A stretch of 64,000 nucleotides of DNA, from NCBI GenBank assembly GCA_026392355.1, contig JAPLCF010000030.1, forward strand, positions 372,001-436,000. The letters are read 5' to 3'. The DNA is from Actinomycetota bacterium (GTDB lineage: Bacteria > Actinomycetota > Thermoleophilia > Gaiellales > F1-60-MAGs149). A model generated the notes under the pieces. That model did not search any database. It had not been told where the DNA came from and saw nothing but the letters and a program-made list of their open reading frames with translations. Below are positions 53,804 to 63,811 of the stretch, piece by piece. The translations under genes were made by a program, and so were the position numbers. Within the stretch, counting starts at the first letter, position 1, and each line of letters starts with the position of its first letter.

Positions 53804-53818
53804 TAGGCTGACTGCATG
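53804..53818 (+). promoter_or_regulatory. Leaderless promoter: TAGGCT box, 6-nt spacer, ATG
   Basis: TAGGCT at 53804-53809, spacer GACTGC, ATG 53816. Confidence 0.6.
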
Positions 53819-55501
53819 ATCAAGCTCCGCCGTGCGCTCCCCCTGCTCGCGCTCGTTGCTCTCGCAGTCACCCTCGCGGCCTGCGGCAGTGGCGCGTCCA
53901 CGACGCCCGGTGGCGGCGATAACAGCGCTCCGACCGACACCGCGAAGATCGTCGACGGCGGCATCCTCCGCATCGGCTACACCGATCCGCCCGATGGCAT
54001 CAGCCCGTTCGTCGGCTCGAACCAGGTGTCGTACGTGATCTTCCAGGAGATGTACCCCGCGCTCGTGCAGTACGACGAGAACTACCAGCTGACGGGCGAC
54101 TGGGCCGAATCCTGGACCGTCTCGGATGACAACCGCACGTACACCTTCAAGTTGCGCCCTGGCAAATGGTCTGATGGCCAGCCCCTCACAGCAGAAGACG
54201 CGGTCTGGACGATTCAGACCATCCTGAAGTACAAGAAGGGCGCGACGGGCCTGATGGCCGCCTACATCGCGGGCGTCGAGTCGGTCAGGGCACCTGATGA
54301 CCTCACGCTCGAGGTCACGTTCGCCGAGCCGAAGGCGACCGCTCTGTCCAACCTGCAACCGCTCTACATCCTGCCGCAGCACGAGTTCGAGCAGCACGTC
54401 GGCAACGGTGGCAAGGATCTCTTGACGTGGGATATGAAGGCCGAGGGCAAACTCGTCGGTGGCGGACCGTTCACGGTCAAGCAGTACGACGAGAAGGGCA
54501 CCACGCTGCTTGAGCGCAACCCCGGCTACTACGGCCCGAGGCCGCATCTCGACGCGGTCGGCATGACCGTCTACCAGAACCCGGACGCGATGGTCAGCGC
54601 CTTCAAGGCCGGCGAGATCGATGCGATGGACAAGGTACCCGTCACGCTCGTCGAGCAGGTTAAGGCCATGCCAGACGTGCAGGTCGTGGAGGGCCTCGTC
54701 CCCGACGTCGTCAACATCGGCTTCAACTCAAACCCGAAGAAGACCACGCACCGCGAACTGCTCGATCCGCAGGTGAAGCAGGCGATGGCGCATGCCGTCA
54801 ATCGCGAGAAAATCATCGCGACGGTCTACAACGGCTACGCCGAGCCCGCTGCGAGCATCCTCACGCCAATCGCTGGCGATTATCTCGACAAGACGATCAC
54901 GCCCGAGACCTACGACCTCGCGCTCGCCAACACGATGCTCGACGATGCCGGCTACACGAAGGGCGCCGACGGCATCCGCGTCACCCCCGACGGCGAGCGC
55001 ATGAGCTACGACGTGCTCCTGCCGACCGACATCCAGGGCCAGCAGCGCAAGTTCGAGATCGTCCAGAGCGACTGGAAGAACATCGGCATCGAGGTGACCG
55101 GAAAGCCGATGGACGGCTCGGCCGCGTGGGACGAGATGATGGCGCCCGACGGCAAGTACCTGAACTTCGATATCCACATGTGGTCATGGCTCGGCTACAT
55201 CGACCCGGACTTCATGCTGACGACGGTGATGTGCGACCAGTACGGCAACTGGTCCGACACGGGCTACTGCAACCCCGAGTACGACGCGCTTTACGCCAAG
55301 CAGGCGGCCGAGATGGACCCGGTCAAGCGACAGGCGATCGTGCATGAGATGCAGCAGATCCTCTACCGCGACCACCCGTACATCTTCATCGCGCAGTCGG
55401 AGTTCATCCGCGCCTACAAGGGCGGCTGGGCCGGCATCACGCCGCCGTACCTCGTGTACGTATCGAAGCTGCCGTGGGACACGATCGGCCGCACTGGCTG
55501 A
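53816..55501 (+). CDS. Peptide-type ABC substrate-binding lipoprotein (family 5), copy 1
   Basis: 561 residues. Lipobox TLAAC (Cys22) after a signal peptide, then a short Gly/Ser linker. DppA/OppA fold: PGKWSDGQPLTAEDAVWTIQ, DPQVKQAMAHAVNREKII, and IDPDFMLTTVMCDQYGNWSD followed by TGYCNPEYD, with a Cys pair. Closely similar to the protein at 58214. Monocistronic and leaderless, away from the permease genes, so it probably shares the importer at 59935-63753. Ligand unknown. Confidence 0.93.
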   Translation: MIKLRRALPLLALVALAVTLAACGSGASTTPGGGDNSAPTDTAKIVDGGILRIGYTDPPDGISPFVGSNQVSYVIFQEMYPALVQYDENYQLTGDWAESWTVSDDNRTYTFKLRPGKWSDGQPLTAEDAVWTIQTILKYKKGATGLMAAYIAGVESVRAPDDLTLEVTFAEPKATALSNLQPLYILPQHEFEQHVGNGGKDLLTWDMKAEGKLVGGGPFTVKQYDEKGTTLLERNPGYYGPRPHLDAVGMTVYQNPDAMVSAFKAGEIDAMDKVPVTLVEQVKAMPDVQVVEGLVPDVVNIGFNSNPKKTTHRELLDPQVKQAMAHAVNREKIIATVYNGYAEPAASILTPIAGDYLDKTITPETYDLALANTMLDDAGYTKGADGIRVTPDGERMSYDVLLPTDIQGQQRKFEIVQSDWKNIGIEVTGKPMDGSAAWDEMMAPDGKYLNFDIHMWSWLGYIDPDFMLTTVMCDQYGNWSDTGYCNPEYDALYAKQAAEMDPVKRQAIVHEMQQILYRDHPYIFIAQSEFIRAYKGGWAGITPPYLVYVSKLPWDTIGRTG

Positions 55502-55524
55502 CGCCCAACGATCGTCACTGACGT

Positions 55525-57039
55525 CTAGGCGGGCGGACCTGCCACCTTCACGCGTACGCGTGACATTGGCGGGTCGGTGTAGGCCAGTGGGACCTCATCC
55601 ACGCGAATCACCTCGAGGCGCGCGACTGACGCACCCGCGCGGCGCGCCCGCTCGACCGCATCGACGCGCACAGATTCGATTCCGGCCGCACGATCAGCAC
55701 CCAGATCCAGCACGTGCTCGGCATCGCCGCTGACGAGCCCGACCGCTGCGCCAATCGCGTTGGCGACGTCGTAGTTGGCAGGACGCACGACCTCTGCACA
55801 CCCGGGAATGCGGTCGGACAGCACCGCGCTACCCCCGCCCACCGCAATCAGTGGCGTGTCGCCCGCCACGAGCTTCATGCGATCGACTGCGTCGGCGACC
55901 AGTGCGTCGGCGGCAGCCAGCACGTCGGGTTGCGCTGTGCCGGCCCGTGTGGGGTCGCCCATCTCTGCGCGTCCGTCTGCCACGGCGAGATCGGACAGCG
56001 TCAGGACATCGCCACCGAAGATGCGTGCCTGCTCGGCGATGCGGTACCCCACGCTCTCCGGCCCCAGCGCGCCGTCGGGGTGAATGATCGTGCCACCACC
56101 GAGCGCGACGGAGACCACATCGGGCATGCGGAAGTTCGTCTGCACCTCGCCAAGCTCGACCCCGAATGCCGACTCACGCGGAAAGCCACCGCTGATCGCG
56201 CCAACATCGGTGCTCGTGCCGCCGACGTCGATCACCAACGCGTCCGTCAGGCCGGTCAGTACGCCGGCACCGCGAATCGAGTTGGAGGCGCCGCCACCGA
56301 TCGTGAGGACCGGCAACTCGCGCGCCTGGTCGATCGACATCAGCGTGCCGTCGTTCTGCGTGAGAAACGGTGTGGCGATGAGCCCACAGGCGGCGAGCGC
56401 CTGCTCGAAGCCGTCGATGACGCGCCGTGCCACGCCGCCGAGTGCGGCATTCAGGATCGCGGCATTCTCGCGCTCGAGCAGCCCGACGCCGCCGACGAGG
56501 TGCCCGAGTGAGATCCCCACACGATCGCCAAGCTCGGCACGTACCACCTCGGCAGCCTCGAGTTCCTGCGACGGATCCTGCATCGAGAACACGCCGCTGA
56601 TCGCCACTGCATCGATCGACCCACACGCCGCCAGCACACGGCGAAGCTCGTCGTGATCGAGCGCGTGCGTGCGGCCGTCGATCTCGACGCCACCGGCCAC
56701 GATGCCGCCACCGCCGTCGATCGCCGCACGGAGGTCGTCGGGCCAGTCCGCAAACAGCGGCACCGACAGCGTGGCGGGAGCGGCAAGGCGCAGCACCGCC
56801 ACACGACCGAGCTCGCGACGTCGCAGGATCGCGTTGAGCGCATGCGTCGTGCCGAGTGCCGCCATACCCACGGCTCTGCGATCATCCGGCGCGACCGCGC
56901 CCAGCGCCGTTGCGATGCCGTCGAGCGGGTCCGCAGTCGTGGGCGTCTTGCAGCGCGCGAGCAGCGTGTTGTCGGGACCGAGCAGCACCGCATCGGTATT
57001 GGTGCCACCCACGTCGATGCCGATGCGAAGGTCGCTCAT
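55525..57039 (-). CDS. Hydantoinase/oxoprolinase A-like protein
   Basis: 504 residues. HyuA/OplA family with two ATP-binding actin-like halves: RIGIDVGGTNTDAVLL at the N-terminus and ALVIDVGGTSTDVGAISGG in the middle; SGVFSMQDPSQELEA and GGTIIHPDGALGPESVGY are also family stretches. Such enzymes open hydantoin or 5-oxoproline rings with ATP, usually with a HyuB partner. No HyuB is present; the partner here is DUF917, overlapping by 4 nt. Substrate unknown. Confidence 0.88.
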   Translation of the reverse strand: MSDLRIGIDVGGTNTDAVLLGPDNTLLARCKTPTTADPLDGIATALGAVAPDDRRAVGMAALGTTHALNAILRRRELGRVAVLRLAAPATLSVPLFADWPDDLRAAIDGGGGIVAGGVEIDGRTHALDHDELRRVLAACGSIDAVAISGVFSMQDPSQELEAAEVVRAELGDRVGISLGHLVGGVGLLERENAAILNAALGGVARRVIDGFEQALAACGLIATPFLTQNDGTLMSIDQARELPVLTIGGGASNSIRGAGVLTGLTDALVIDVGGTSTDVGAISGGFPRESAFGVELGEVQTNFRMPDVVSVALGGGTIIHPDGALGPESVGYRIAEQARIFGGDVLTLSDLAVADGRAEMGDPTRAGTAQPDVLAAADALVADAVDRMKLVAGDTPLIAVGGGSAVLSDRIPGCAEVVRPANYDVANAIGAAVGLVSGDAEHVLDLGADRAAGIESVRVDAVERARRAGASVARLEVIRVDEVPLAYTDPPMSRVRVKVAGPPA

Positions 57040-58094
57040 TGCGCTCCCTCCTCAACGGGCCGCCAGGAGCCGGGATAGCCGAACCGCTCGGGCCCGGCGA
57101 CCTCGAGTCCACGCTGCGTGCGCCAGATTGGCGCACACGGGATGCCCACGATCGCCACACGCTGCCCGTAGCGCACGCGCTCGGTCGGCACCGCGCGCCC
57201 CGTACCGGCATCGAGGATGGTGATCAGGTCCGGCGTCGATGCCAGCACGCGGTCGCCCTCCATCGCGATCAGGTTCTCGTTCTGCACCTGGATTGCGAGC
57301 GAGCGCCCTGCATCGACTCCAGTGCCCTCGAGTCGTACGACACCACGAGCAAAGCCCCCCGACGTGAGGCGCTCCACATCGACGACTTTGCCCGTCGCGA
57401 TGCGCACGCCGCCCGTCGCCTCCAGCACGCCATCGACGCCACCCTGCTCGAGCGCCATGCCAATGCGCAACGCGAGCGAGACCGTGCCGTGGATCGTCGA
57501 GGTCTTCACAATCGCTCCGGCCATCGGATGATCGGCGCCGGCGCAGACGCCGCCCGACTCGATCACGAACTGGCGCGCAGCCTCCTCCAACCCGTGCGCA
57601 TCCTCTGGTGTGACGGTCACCACCCGGCCGCGCTCGTCGGCGAAGAAGCCAGGCGATGGCGGCACGCTCATCAGATGCATCGAGCACATGTCGCCTTCGG
57701 GGAACGCTCGCCCCATGCCGTCGGCATCCACCATCGGCAATCCAAGCCGCGCACACCACGAGACCAGCTGCACGCCGTTTCCCCCGCCGATCTCCGACGG
57801 CATCAACGCATCGACCTTGCGGCCAAACCACGCCTCGGCCGCCTCACACAGCAATCGGCCCTCGTCACCCGAGTCGAACTTCTCGATGCAGACCGTCGGT
57901 GCGCCCCAGCCCCCCACGGGGAGTACCAGCGCATCGTCCGGGAGGTCCGCAGCCGCAATCACTGGCACGGCGCCGCATTCGGCCAGTGCCTCGCGCGCAA
58001 TCAGCGTCGGCACGTAGATATCGCCACCACCGCCCGTACCGAGAATTGCACAGCCCTCGGCATAGAGCGAGATGACGTCAAGGTCCAGCTGCAC
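57036..58094 (-). CDS. DUF917 (S-methylthiohydantoin desulfurase-like) protein
   Basis: 352 residues. DUF917 features: YAEGCAILGTGGGGDIYVPT at the N-terminus, LMPSEIGGGNGVQLVSWCAR, VDADGMGRAFPE, and the C-terminal TPDLITILDAGTGRAVPTE. Known: the family pairs with HyuA-like proteins, and some act on S-methylthiohydantoin. Upstream gene of the two-gene minus-strand unit. The flanking peptide importers suggest uptake of a cyclic amide or modified peptide as substrate. Confidence 0.87.
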   Translation of the reverse strand: MQLDLDVISLYAEGCAILGTGGGGDIYVPTLIAREALAECGAVPVIAAADLPDDALVLPVGGWGAPTVCIEKFDSGDEGRLLCEAAEAWFGRKVDALMPSEIGGGNGVQLVSWCARLGLPMVDADGMGRAFPEGDMCSMHLMSVPPSPGFFADERGRVVTVTPEDAHGLEEAARQFVIESGGVCAGADHPMAGAIVKTSTIHGTVSLALRIGMALEQGGVDGVLEATGGVRIATGKVVDVERLTSGGFARGVVRLEGTGVDAGRSLAIQVQNENLIAMEGDRVLASTPDLITILDAGTGRAVPTERVRYGQRVAIVGIPCAPIWRTQRGLEVAGPERFGYPGSWRPVEEGAQ

Positions 58095-58162
58095 CGACCG
58101 ATTCTCGCACAGCGGAGACTGCGCTGATCATTCGATCAGTACACACCTCCTGACCAAGCGAT

Positions 58163-58168
58163 TAGACT
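58163..58168 (+). promoter_or_regulatory. -10 box (TAGACT) of the peptide importer operon
   Basis: TAGACT precedes a short leader with two GGGAGGG-type ribosome sites, before ATG 58196 and ATG 58214. Confidence 0.5.
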
Positions 58169-58213
58169 GCGAGGCAACCCTGAGGGAGGGGTCCCATGGA
58201 GAGGGAGGGTTCG

Positions 58214-59899
58214 ATGCGAAAGTTCATCCTCGGAGCGGTGCTGCTGCTCGCGATGACAGTGCTGGCTGCCTGCGGCGGCGGCGCGTCCACGACACCAGGT
58301 GGCGGCGGAGGCGGCGACAGTGCTGCGACCGGCGACACGCCCGTCAAGGAAGGCGGCATCTTCCGCATGGGTACGACGTCGTACCCCGACTCGATCAACC
58401 CGTTCGTGGGCTTCTCGGCGCTGTCCTACATCCTGTGGACCGAGACCTACCCCACGCTCGTCCAGTACGACGCGGACTACAAGATCGTTGGCGACTGGGC
58501 CGACTCCTGGGAGACCTCCGCTGATGGCAAGGTCTGGACCTTCAAGCTCGCCCCGGGCGGCAAGTGGTCCGACGGCAAGCCGATGACGGCAGCCGACGCG
58601 GCCTTCACCGGCAATCTGATCATCAAGTACGCCGACGGCCCCGCAGCCATGCTCGCACCGTTCCTCACCCACGCCACGAAGCTCGAGGCGCCGGACGACA
58701 CGACGGTCGTGATCACCTACGACAAGGCTGCCTCCAACGTGCTGCCGCAGCTGCAGCAGTTCTTCATCCTCCCGCAGCACGTCGTCGAACCCATCGTCGG
58801 CGATAAGGGCAAGGGCCTCAAGAAGTGGAACCCGACCGGCGACGGCCCGCAGGTCGGCGGCGGCTCGTTCTTCATCGACAAGTTCGAGAAGAAGGGCACC
58901 ACGTTCCTCAAGAAGAACCCGGGCTACTACCGCACCGCGCCGCATGTTGACGCGATCGGTATCACCGTGTACCAGAACGCCGACGCCATGCTGGCGGCGC
59001 TCAAGAGCGACCAGTTGGACTCGGCCGACACCGTGCCGCCGACGCTCGCCAAGCAGTGGTCGGCTGATCCCAAGTTCACGCTCCAGATCGGCGACTCGTC
59101 GTTCCTCTACGACATCCCGATCAACTCCAACAAGAACAAGAAGGACCACAAGGAGCTGCTCGACCCGAAGGTCAAGCAGGCACTCAACGTGGCGGTTGAC
59201 CGCCAGCAGATCATCGACACGGTGCTTGCCGGCTACGGCGTGCCCTCCGCGACACTGCTGACGCCGCTGTCCGCCCCGTACATGAACACCGACATCAAGC
59301 CGCCCGCGTACGACATCGCAGCGGCCAACAAGATGCTCGACGACGCCGGCTACAAGCGCGGCGCCGACGGCATCCGTGTCGGCCCCGACGGGTCGAAGTT
59401 CGAGTGGGAGGTGATCACCCCCGAGAACGTCGAGGGCATCGATCGCCTCTTCGAGATCCTCAAGACCTCGTGGGCCGAGCTCGGCATCACGATCACGTCG
59501 AAGAAGCTCGACTCGACCGCCGCGTTCGAGGCAATCGGCGCGCCGGATTGGAAGTACGAGGACTTCGACATGGCGATCTGGGACTGGGTCGGCTACATCG
59601 ATCCGGACTTCATGCTCTCCGTTGTGCTCTGCAACCAGCTCGGTGGCTGGAGCGACACGGGCTACTGCAACCCGGCGTACGACAAGCTCTACGAGGAGCA
59701 GGGCGTCACGCTGGATGCCGCTAAGCGCAAGGACATCGTCTGGCAGATGCAGGACACCCTCAACACGGACCTGCCCTACCTCTGGGTCGCCCAGAAGCAG
59801 TCGATCGCGGCCTACTCGAAGAATTGGGGCGGGCTGAGCGAGCCGTTCCTGATCGGCCTGTCCAAGATTCCGTGGGACGTCATCCACCAGAACGGCTGA
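58214..59899 (+). CDS. Peptide-type ABC substrate-binding lipoprotein (family 5), copy 2
   Basis: 561 residues from ATG 58214; ATG 58196, also with a GGGAGGGG site, would add six. The inner start gives a normal MRKF signal peptide and has GAGAGGGAGGG upstream. Lipobox VLAAC, a Gly-rich linker, then GGKWSDGKPMTAADAAFTGN, DPKVKQALNVAVDRQQIID, and IDPDFMLSVVLCNQLGGWSD followed by TGYCNPAYD. Heads the permease/ATPase operon. Paralogue of 53816. Confidence 0.94.
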   Translation: MRKFILGAVLLLAMTVLAACGGGASTTPGGGGGGDSAATGDTPVKEGGIFRMGTTSYPDSINPFVGFSALSYILWTETYPTLVQYDADYKIVGDWADSWETSADGKVWTFKLAPGGKWSDGKPMTAADAAFTGNLIIKYADGPAAMLAPFLTHATKLEAPDDTTVVITYDKAASNVLPQLQQFFILPQHVVEPIVGDKGKGLKKWNPTGDGPQVGGGSFFIDKFEKKGTTFLKKNPGYYRTAPHVDAIGITVYQNADAMLAALKSDQLDSADTVPPTLAKQWSADPKFTLQIGDSSFLYDIPINSNKNKKDHKELLDPKVKQALNVAVDRQQIIDTVLAGYGVPSATLLTPLSAPYMNTDIKPPAYDIAAANKMLDDAGYKRGADGIRVGPDGSKFEWEVITPENVEGIDRLFEILKTSWAELGITITSKKLDSTAAFEAIGAPDWKYEDFDMAIWDWVGYIDPDFMLSVVLCNQLGGWSDTGYCNPAYDKLYEEQGVTLDAAKRKDIVWQMQDTLNTDLPYLWVAQKQSIAAYSKNWGGLSEPFLIGLSKIPWDVIHQNG

Positions 59900-59934
59900 T
59901 GACGTCCGGCCTGCCCGCATCCAAGGAACACTGA

Positions 59935-60909
59935 ATGCGGGCAGGCTGGTCGTACGTCGGGCGGCGCGCGCTCTTCGCGCTGATCACGATCTTCGTCGCG
60001 GTCAGCCTCAACTTCGTGCTGTTTCGCCTTGCCCCCGGTGACCGCACGTCGGCCCTGCGCTGTCAGGGCTGCACCGAGGAGTTCAAGCAGAACCTCAAGA
60101 AGGAGTACGGGCTCGATAAGTCGATCCCGGCGCAGTACGTCATCTACATCAAGCAGACCGCGACGGGCGACCTCGGCCGCTCGTTCGTAACCGAGCAGCC
60201 CGTCATCGACGAGCTGTGGGAGCCGATCAAGAACACCGTGCCGATGATTCTGCTCGGCACGATCCTCTCGATCATGCTGGGCATCACCACGGGCGTCTTA
60301 GCCGCGTGGAGACGCGGGACCCTGTCAGACAAAGGTGTCGTCTGGGGAGGCCTGCTGTTCTACAGCCTGCCGACCCAGTGGCTGGCGTTGATGCTGATCC
60401 TCTACCTCGCCGGGCCGCTCCACCTGCCGACCAGCGACATCGCCGATCCGTACCTCGCCTACACCAATCCAGGTACCTGGAACGAGATAGTGGACCGCTT
60501 CAAACACATGATCCTGCCCGCCGCGACCATCGGGCTCGTGCTGTTCGGCGAGTACACGCTGATCGTGCGCTCCTCCATGCTCGAGGCGCTCGGCGAGGAC
60601 TACATCCTGACCGCGCGTGCCAAGGGCCTGTCCAACTGGGAGATCGTGCGTAAGCACGCCCTGCGTAACTCGATGCTGCCGATCGTCACGCTGATCTTCC
60701 TGTCGCTCGGCTTCATCCTCGGCGGTGCGATCCTGATCGAGACGGTCTTCAACTATCCCGGCATCGGCCTGCAGATCTACGAAAGCGTCGGCAACTGCGA
60801 CTATCCGGTTCTCCAAGGCGCCTTCCTCCTCCTGACCGTGCTGGTGATCGTGATGAACTTCATCGCTGACCTTCTCTACTTCAAGCTCGACCCGCGGGTG
60901 ACCGAATGA
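59935..60909 (+). CDS. Peptide ABC importer permease, DppB type
   Basis: 324 residues. Six helices with the DppB N-terminal pattern (LNFVLFRLAPGDRTSAL then KKEYGLDKSIPAQY). The EAA loop reads EDYILTARAKGLSNWEIV. A CQGC motif lies at about 43-46 in the first extracytoplasmic loop, where Dpp proteins differ. Overlaps dppC-like gene by 4 nt. Confidence 0.94.
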   Translation: MRAGWSYVGRRALFALITIFVAVSLNFVLFRLAPGDRTSALRCQGCTEEFKQNLKKEYGLDKSIPAQYVIYIKQTATGDLGRSFVTEQPVIDELWEPIKNTVPMILLGTILSIMLGITTGVLAAWRRGTLSDKGVVWGGLLFYSLPTQWLALMLILYLAGPLHLPTSDIADPYLAYTNPGTWNEIVDRFKHMILPAATIGLVLFGEYTLIVRSSMLEALGEDYILTARAKGLSNWEIVRKHALRNSMLPIVTLIFLSLGFILGGAILIETVFNYPGIGLQIYESVGNCDYPVLQGAFLLLTVLVIVMNFIADLLYFKLDPRVTE

Positions 60910-61859
60910 GCTTCGTCGATCCGCCCCAAGCCGCCCTGCCCGACGTCGTACGCCCATCGTCGCGCGTGCGCGCCACGCTGTCGTTCCTGCGCCATCACCC
61001 GCAGGCCGTTGTCGGCGCGATCATCCTGCTGGCGTTCGTGTTCATCGCGATCTTCGGTCCGTATCTCGCACCGTACGGCGAGCGCGAGCAGGTCGGTCCG
61101 CTGTTCGGTACGCCCTCGAGCGCCCACCCACTCGGCCTCGACGACGGCGGTATCGACATGCTCTCGCTGCTCATCTACGGCGCGCGCGTGACGCTGATCG
61201 TGGGCTTCGCCGGCGCGGTCGTCGCCATGCTCGTCGGCGGCACGATCGGCATCGTCGCGGGCTACTTCGGCGGCAAGATCGATAACGCGCTGATGCGCAT
61301 GACCGACTACTTCCTCGTCATCCCCGACCTGGTGCTGATGATCGTGATCGCCTCGATCTGGGGCCGTAGCCTCCGCAACATCATCCTGATCATCGGCCTG
61401 ATCTACTGGACCTTCATGGCGCGCCTGATCCGCTCGCAGGTGAAGGTCGTGCGCGAGCGCGCCTACGTGAAGCGCGCACAGGCCCTCGGCGCCTCGCACC
61501 TGCGCATCATCTTCAAGCACGTGATCCCGCAGATCATGCCGCTGCTGCTCGCGCAGACGGTCCTGATGGTCGCGTTGGCGATCTTCCTGGAGACCGCGAT
61601 CTCGTTCCTCGGGCTTGGCGATCCGAGCGTGACGAGCTGGGGCAAGATGATCGAGAACGCGTTCTCGCGCAGCGCGATCTCGTACGGCGCCTGGTGGGCG
61701 ATCGTGCCGCCGGGTATCGCCGTTGCCCTCGTGATCATGGCCTTCAACATGCTCGGGACCGCCGTCGAGGATTCGCTTAATCCGCGCCTCAAGGTGAGCC
61801 ACCTCTCGCGCCGCCACTTCCGCCTGCGCCCCCTGCCAGACAAGGAGGGTCGCTCGTGA
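60906..61859 (+). CDS. Peptide ABC importer permease, DppC type
   Basis: 317 residues. N-terminal cytoplasmic arm then six helices; HPLGLDDGGIDMLSLLIYGA and the EAA loop AYVKRAQALGASHLRIIFKH identify DppC. LGLGDPSVTSWGKMI is the family's late motif. Overlaps both neighbours by 4 nt. Confidence 0.95.
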   Translation: MSFVDPPQAALPDVVRPSSRVRATLSFLRHHPQAVVGAIILLAFVFIAIFGPYLAPYGEREQVGPLFGTPSSAHPLGLDDGGIDMLSLLIYGARVTLIVGFAGAVVAMLVGGTIGIVAGYFGGKIDNALMRMTDYFLVIPDLVLMIVIASIWGRSLRNIILIIGLIYWTFMARLIRSQVKVVRERAYVKRAQALGASHLRIIFKHVIPQIMPLLLAQTVLMVALAIFLETAISFLGLGDPSVTSWGKMIENAFSRSAISYGAWWAIVPPGIAVALVIMAFNMLGTAVEDSLNPRLKVSHLSRRHFRLRPLPDKEGRS

Positions 61860-62812
61860 GTGTGCTCGCCGTTGAGGATCTCCACGTCTGGTTTGAACTG
61901 CCGGACGACAAGGAGCTGCATGCGGTACAGGGCATCAGCTTCGGTCTCGAACGCGGCGAACGCATGGGGCTCGTCGGCGAGTCGGGGTGTGGCAAGACCA
62001 CCGCAATCCTGGCCATGATGGGACTCCTACCGCCCAACGCCAGCGCGGCCGGCCGCATTCTGCTCGACGGCGAGGACATCCTCGCTGGCGGGGACGCGAC
62101 GATGCGCCCGCACCGCTGGAACGACATCGCGATGGTCTTCCAGGGCGCGATGAACGCCTTCGATCCGGTCAAGACCATCGGCTCGCAGATCCAGGAGCCG
62201 ATCGAGACCGCCGGCCTCGCCAAGGGCAAGGCCGCGCGGGCCCGCACCGCCGAGCTGCTCGAGCTGGTTGGCATCAGCGGCGAACGCCAGGATCGCTTTC
62301 CCCATGAGTTCTCCGGCGGCATGCGCCAGCGCGCCGCGATCGCGATGGCGCTCGCCTGCCAGCCCAAGGTGCTGCTCGCCGACGAGCCCACCACCGCACT
62401 CGACGTGATGGTGCAGGCGCAGATTCTCGAGCTGCTGGTGCGCCTCACCGACGAGCTCGGCCTCGCGCTGATCATGGTCACCCACGACCTACCGCTTGTC
62501 TCGCAGATCTGCCAGCGCGCGGCCGTCATGTATGCAGGCCACATCACCGAGCTTGGCACCACAACCGAGCTGTACCACCGCCCGCTGCATCCGTACACGC
62601 GGATGCTGTTTGGTGCCACGCCCGACCTCCTAGCCCAGCGCGAGGTCACCTCGATCCCGGGTGCGCCGCCGCGCCTCGATCAGGAGATCACGGGCTGTCC
62701 GTTCCGTCCGCGCTGCGATTCCGCGATCGACGCTTGCGCCCTCTCCTATCCGCCCACCCGCACGGCCGAGCCCGGCCATAGCGGCGCGTGCTTCGTCGAG
62801 GCCCACGCATGA
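61856..62812 (+). CDS. Peptide ABC importer ATPase, DppD type
   Basis: 318 residues from GTG in the preceding stop. Walker [10 protein letters not shown], signature FSGGMRQRAAIAMALA, Walker B VLLADEPTTALDV. The C-terminal cysteine-containing oligopeptide/dipeptide transporter tail (ITGCPFRPRCDSAIDAC) is present and in this family can hold an Fe-S cluster. Overlaps the second ATPase by 4 nt. Confidence 0.95.
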   Translation: MSVLAVEDLHVWFELPDDKELHAVQGISFGLERGERMGLVGESGCGKTTAILAMMGLLPPNASAAGRILLDGEDILAGGDATMRPHRWNDIAMVFQGAMNAFDPVKTIGSQIQEPIETAGLAKGKAARARTAELLELVGISGERQDRFPHEFSGGMRQRAAIAMALACQPKVLLADEPTTALDVMVQAQILELLVRLTDELGLALIMVTHDLPLVSQICQRAAVMYAGHITELGTTTELYHRPLHPYTRMLFGATPDLLAQREVTSIPGAPPRLDQEITGCPFRPRCDSAIDACALSYPPTRTAEPGHSGACFVEAHA

Positions 62813-63753
62813 GCGAGACGCTGCTCACGATCGAGGACCTCGTCGTCCAGTACCGCCAGGGCCGCAAGAAGGTCGTCAAGGCCGTCGACGGTGTCTCGCT
62901 AACGGTTGCGGCGGGCGAGTTTGTGGCACTGGTCGGTGAGTCGGGCTGCGGTAAAACGACGACGGCGCAGACAGCCATGCGCATGGTCCCGGCGACGAGT
63001 GGGACGATTCGCTACCGCGACCGCGATATCACCAACGCGACGCAGAGCGAGATGCGCCCGATCCGGCGTGAGCTGCAGATCATCTTCCAGGATCCGTACG
63101 AGTCGCTCGATCCACGCTTTCGTGTGAAGGACATCGTCGCTGAGCCGCTTGAGATCCACGGCCTCGACAACCGCGACGAGCGCGTGCGCGCCGCCATGGA
63201 GCGTGCGGGCCTCACCCCTGCCGACCTCTACCTCGAGCGCTATCCGCACGAGCTGTCGGGCGGGCAGCGCCAGCGCGTCTCGATTGCCGCGGCCCTCGCG
63301 CTCGAGCCGACGATGCTGCTGGCCGACGAGCCCGTGTCCATGCTCGACGTGTCGGTGCGTGCCGGCATCCTCGGCCTGCTCAACGATCTGCGCACCAGTG
63401 GCCTGGGGATTCTGATGATCACGCACGATCTCTCCACCGCCGCTCACTTCGCCGACCGCATCTGTGTCATGTACCTCGGCCGGATCGTCGAGGAGGGTCC
63501 GGCCCATGAGGTGATCCGCAACCCGCAGCACCCGTATACGAAGGCACTCGTCTCCGTCGTCCCCCAGCCCGATCCCGAGCAGTCGATGCAGCCCGAGATC
63601 CTCCAGGGCGAGACGCCAAACCCGGCCGACGTACCTACCGGCTGCCGCTTCCACCCGCGCTGCCCCGTCGCCACGGCTGCCTGCTCGTCCGAGGATCCAC
63701 CGTTGCGCCCCGCCGGCAGCGATGGCCATCGCGCCGCCTGCATCCTCGTCTGA
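62809..63753 (+). CDS. Peptide ABC importer ATPase, DppF type
   Basis: 314 residues from ATG 62809 (ATGA overlap). Walker [11 protein letters not shown] loop [14 protein letters not shown], signature [16 protein letters not shown], Walker [15 protein letters not shown]-terminal [14 protein letters not shown] cysteines. Partner of the preceding ATPase; last gene of the importer operon. Confidence 0.95.
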   Translation: MSETLLTIEDLVVQYRQGRKKVVKAVDGVSLTVAAGEFVALVGESGCGKTTTAQTAMRMVPATSGTIRYRDRDITNATQSEMRPIRRELQIIFQDPYESLDPRFRVKDIVAEPLEIHGLDNRDERVRAAMERAGLTPADLYLERYPHELSGGQRQRVSIAAALALEPTMLLADEPVSMLDVSVRAGILGLLNDLRTSGLGILMITHDLSTAAHFADRICVMYLGRIVEEGPAHEVIRNPQHPYTKALVSVVPQPDPEQSMQPEILQGETPNPADVPTGCRFHPRCPVATAACSSEDPPLRPAGSDGHRAACILV

Positions 63754-63795
63754 AACCCGGCACATCCCGGCACAGCCGTGTGGGGACGCGGTTCG

Positions 63796-63811
63796 TAGAC
63801 TGCGGTACGTG
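63796..63811 (+). promoter_or_regulatory. Leaderless promoter: TAGACT box, 7-nt spacer, GTG
   Basis: TAGACT at 63796-63801, spacer GCGGTAC, GTG 63809. Confidence 0.55.

Noticed and set aside
58136-59920. 594-residue minus-strand open frame
   Set aside because: Exact antisense of the binding lipoprotein at 58214; no start signal or domain.
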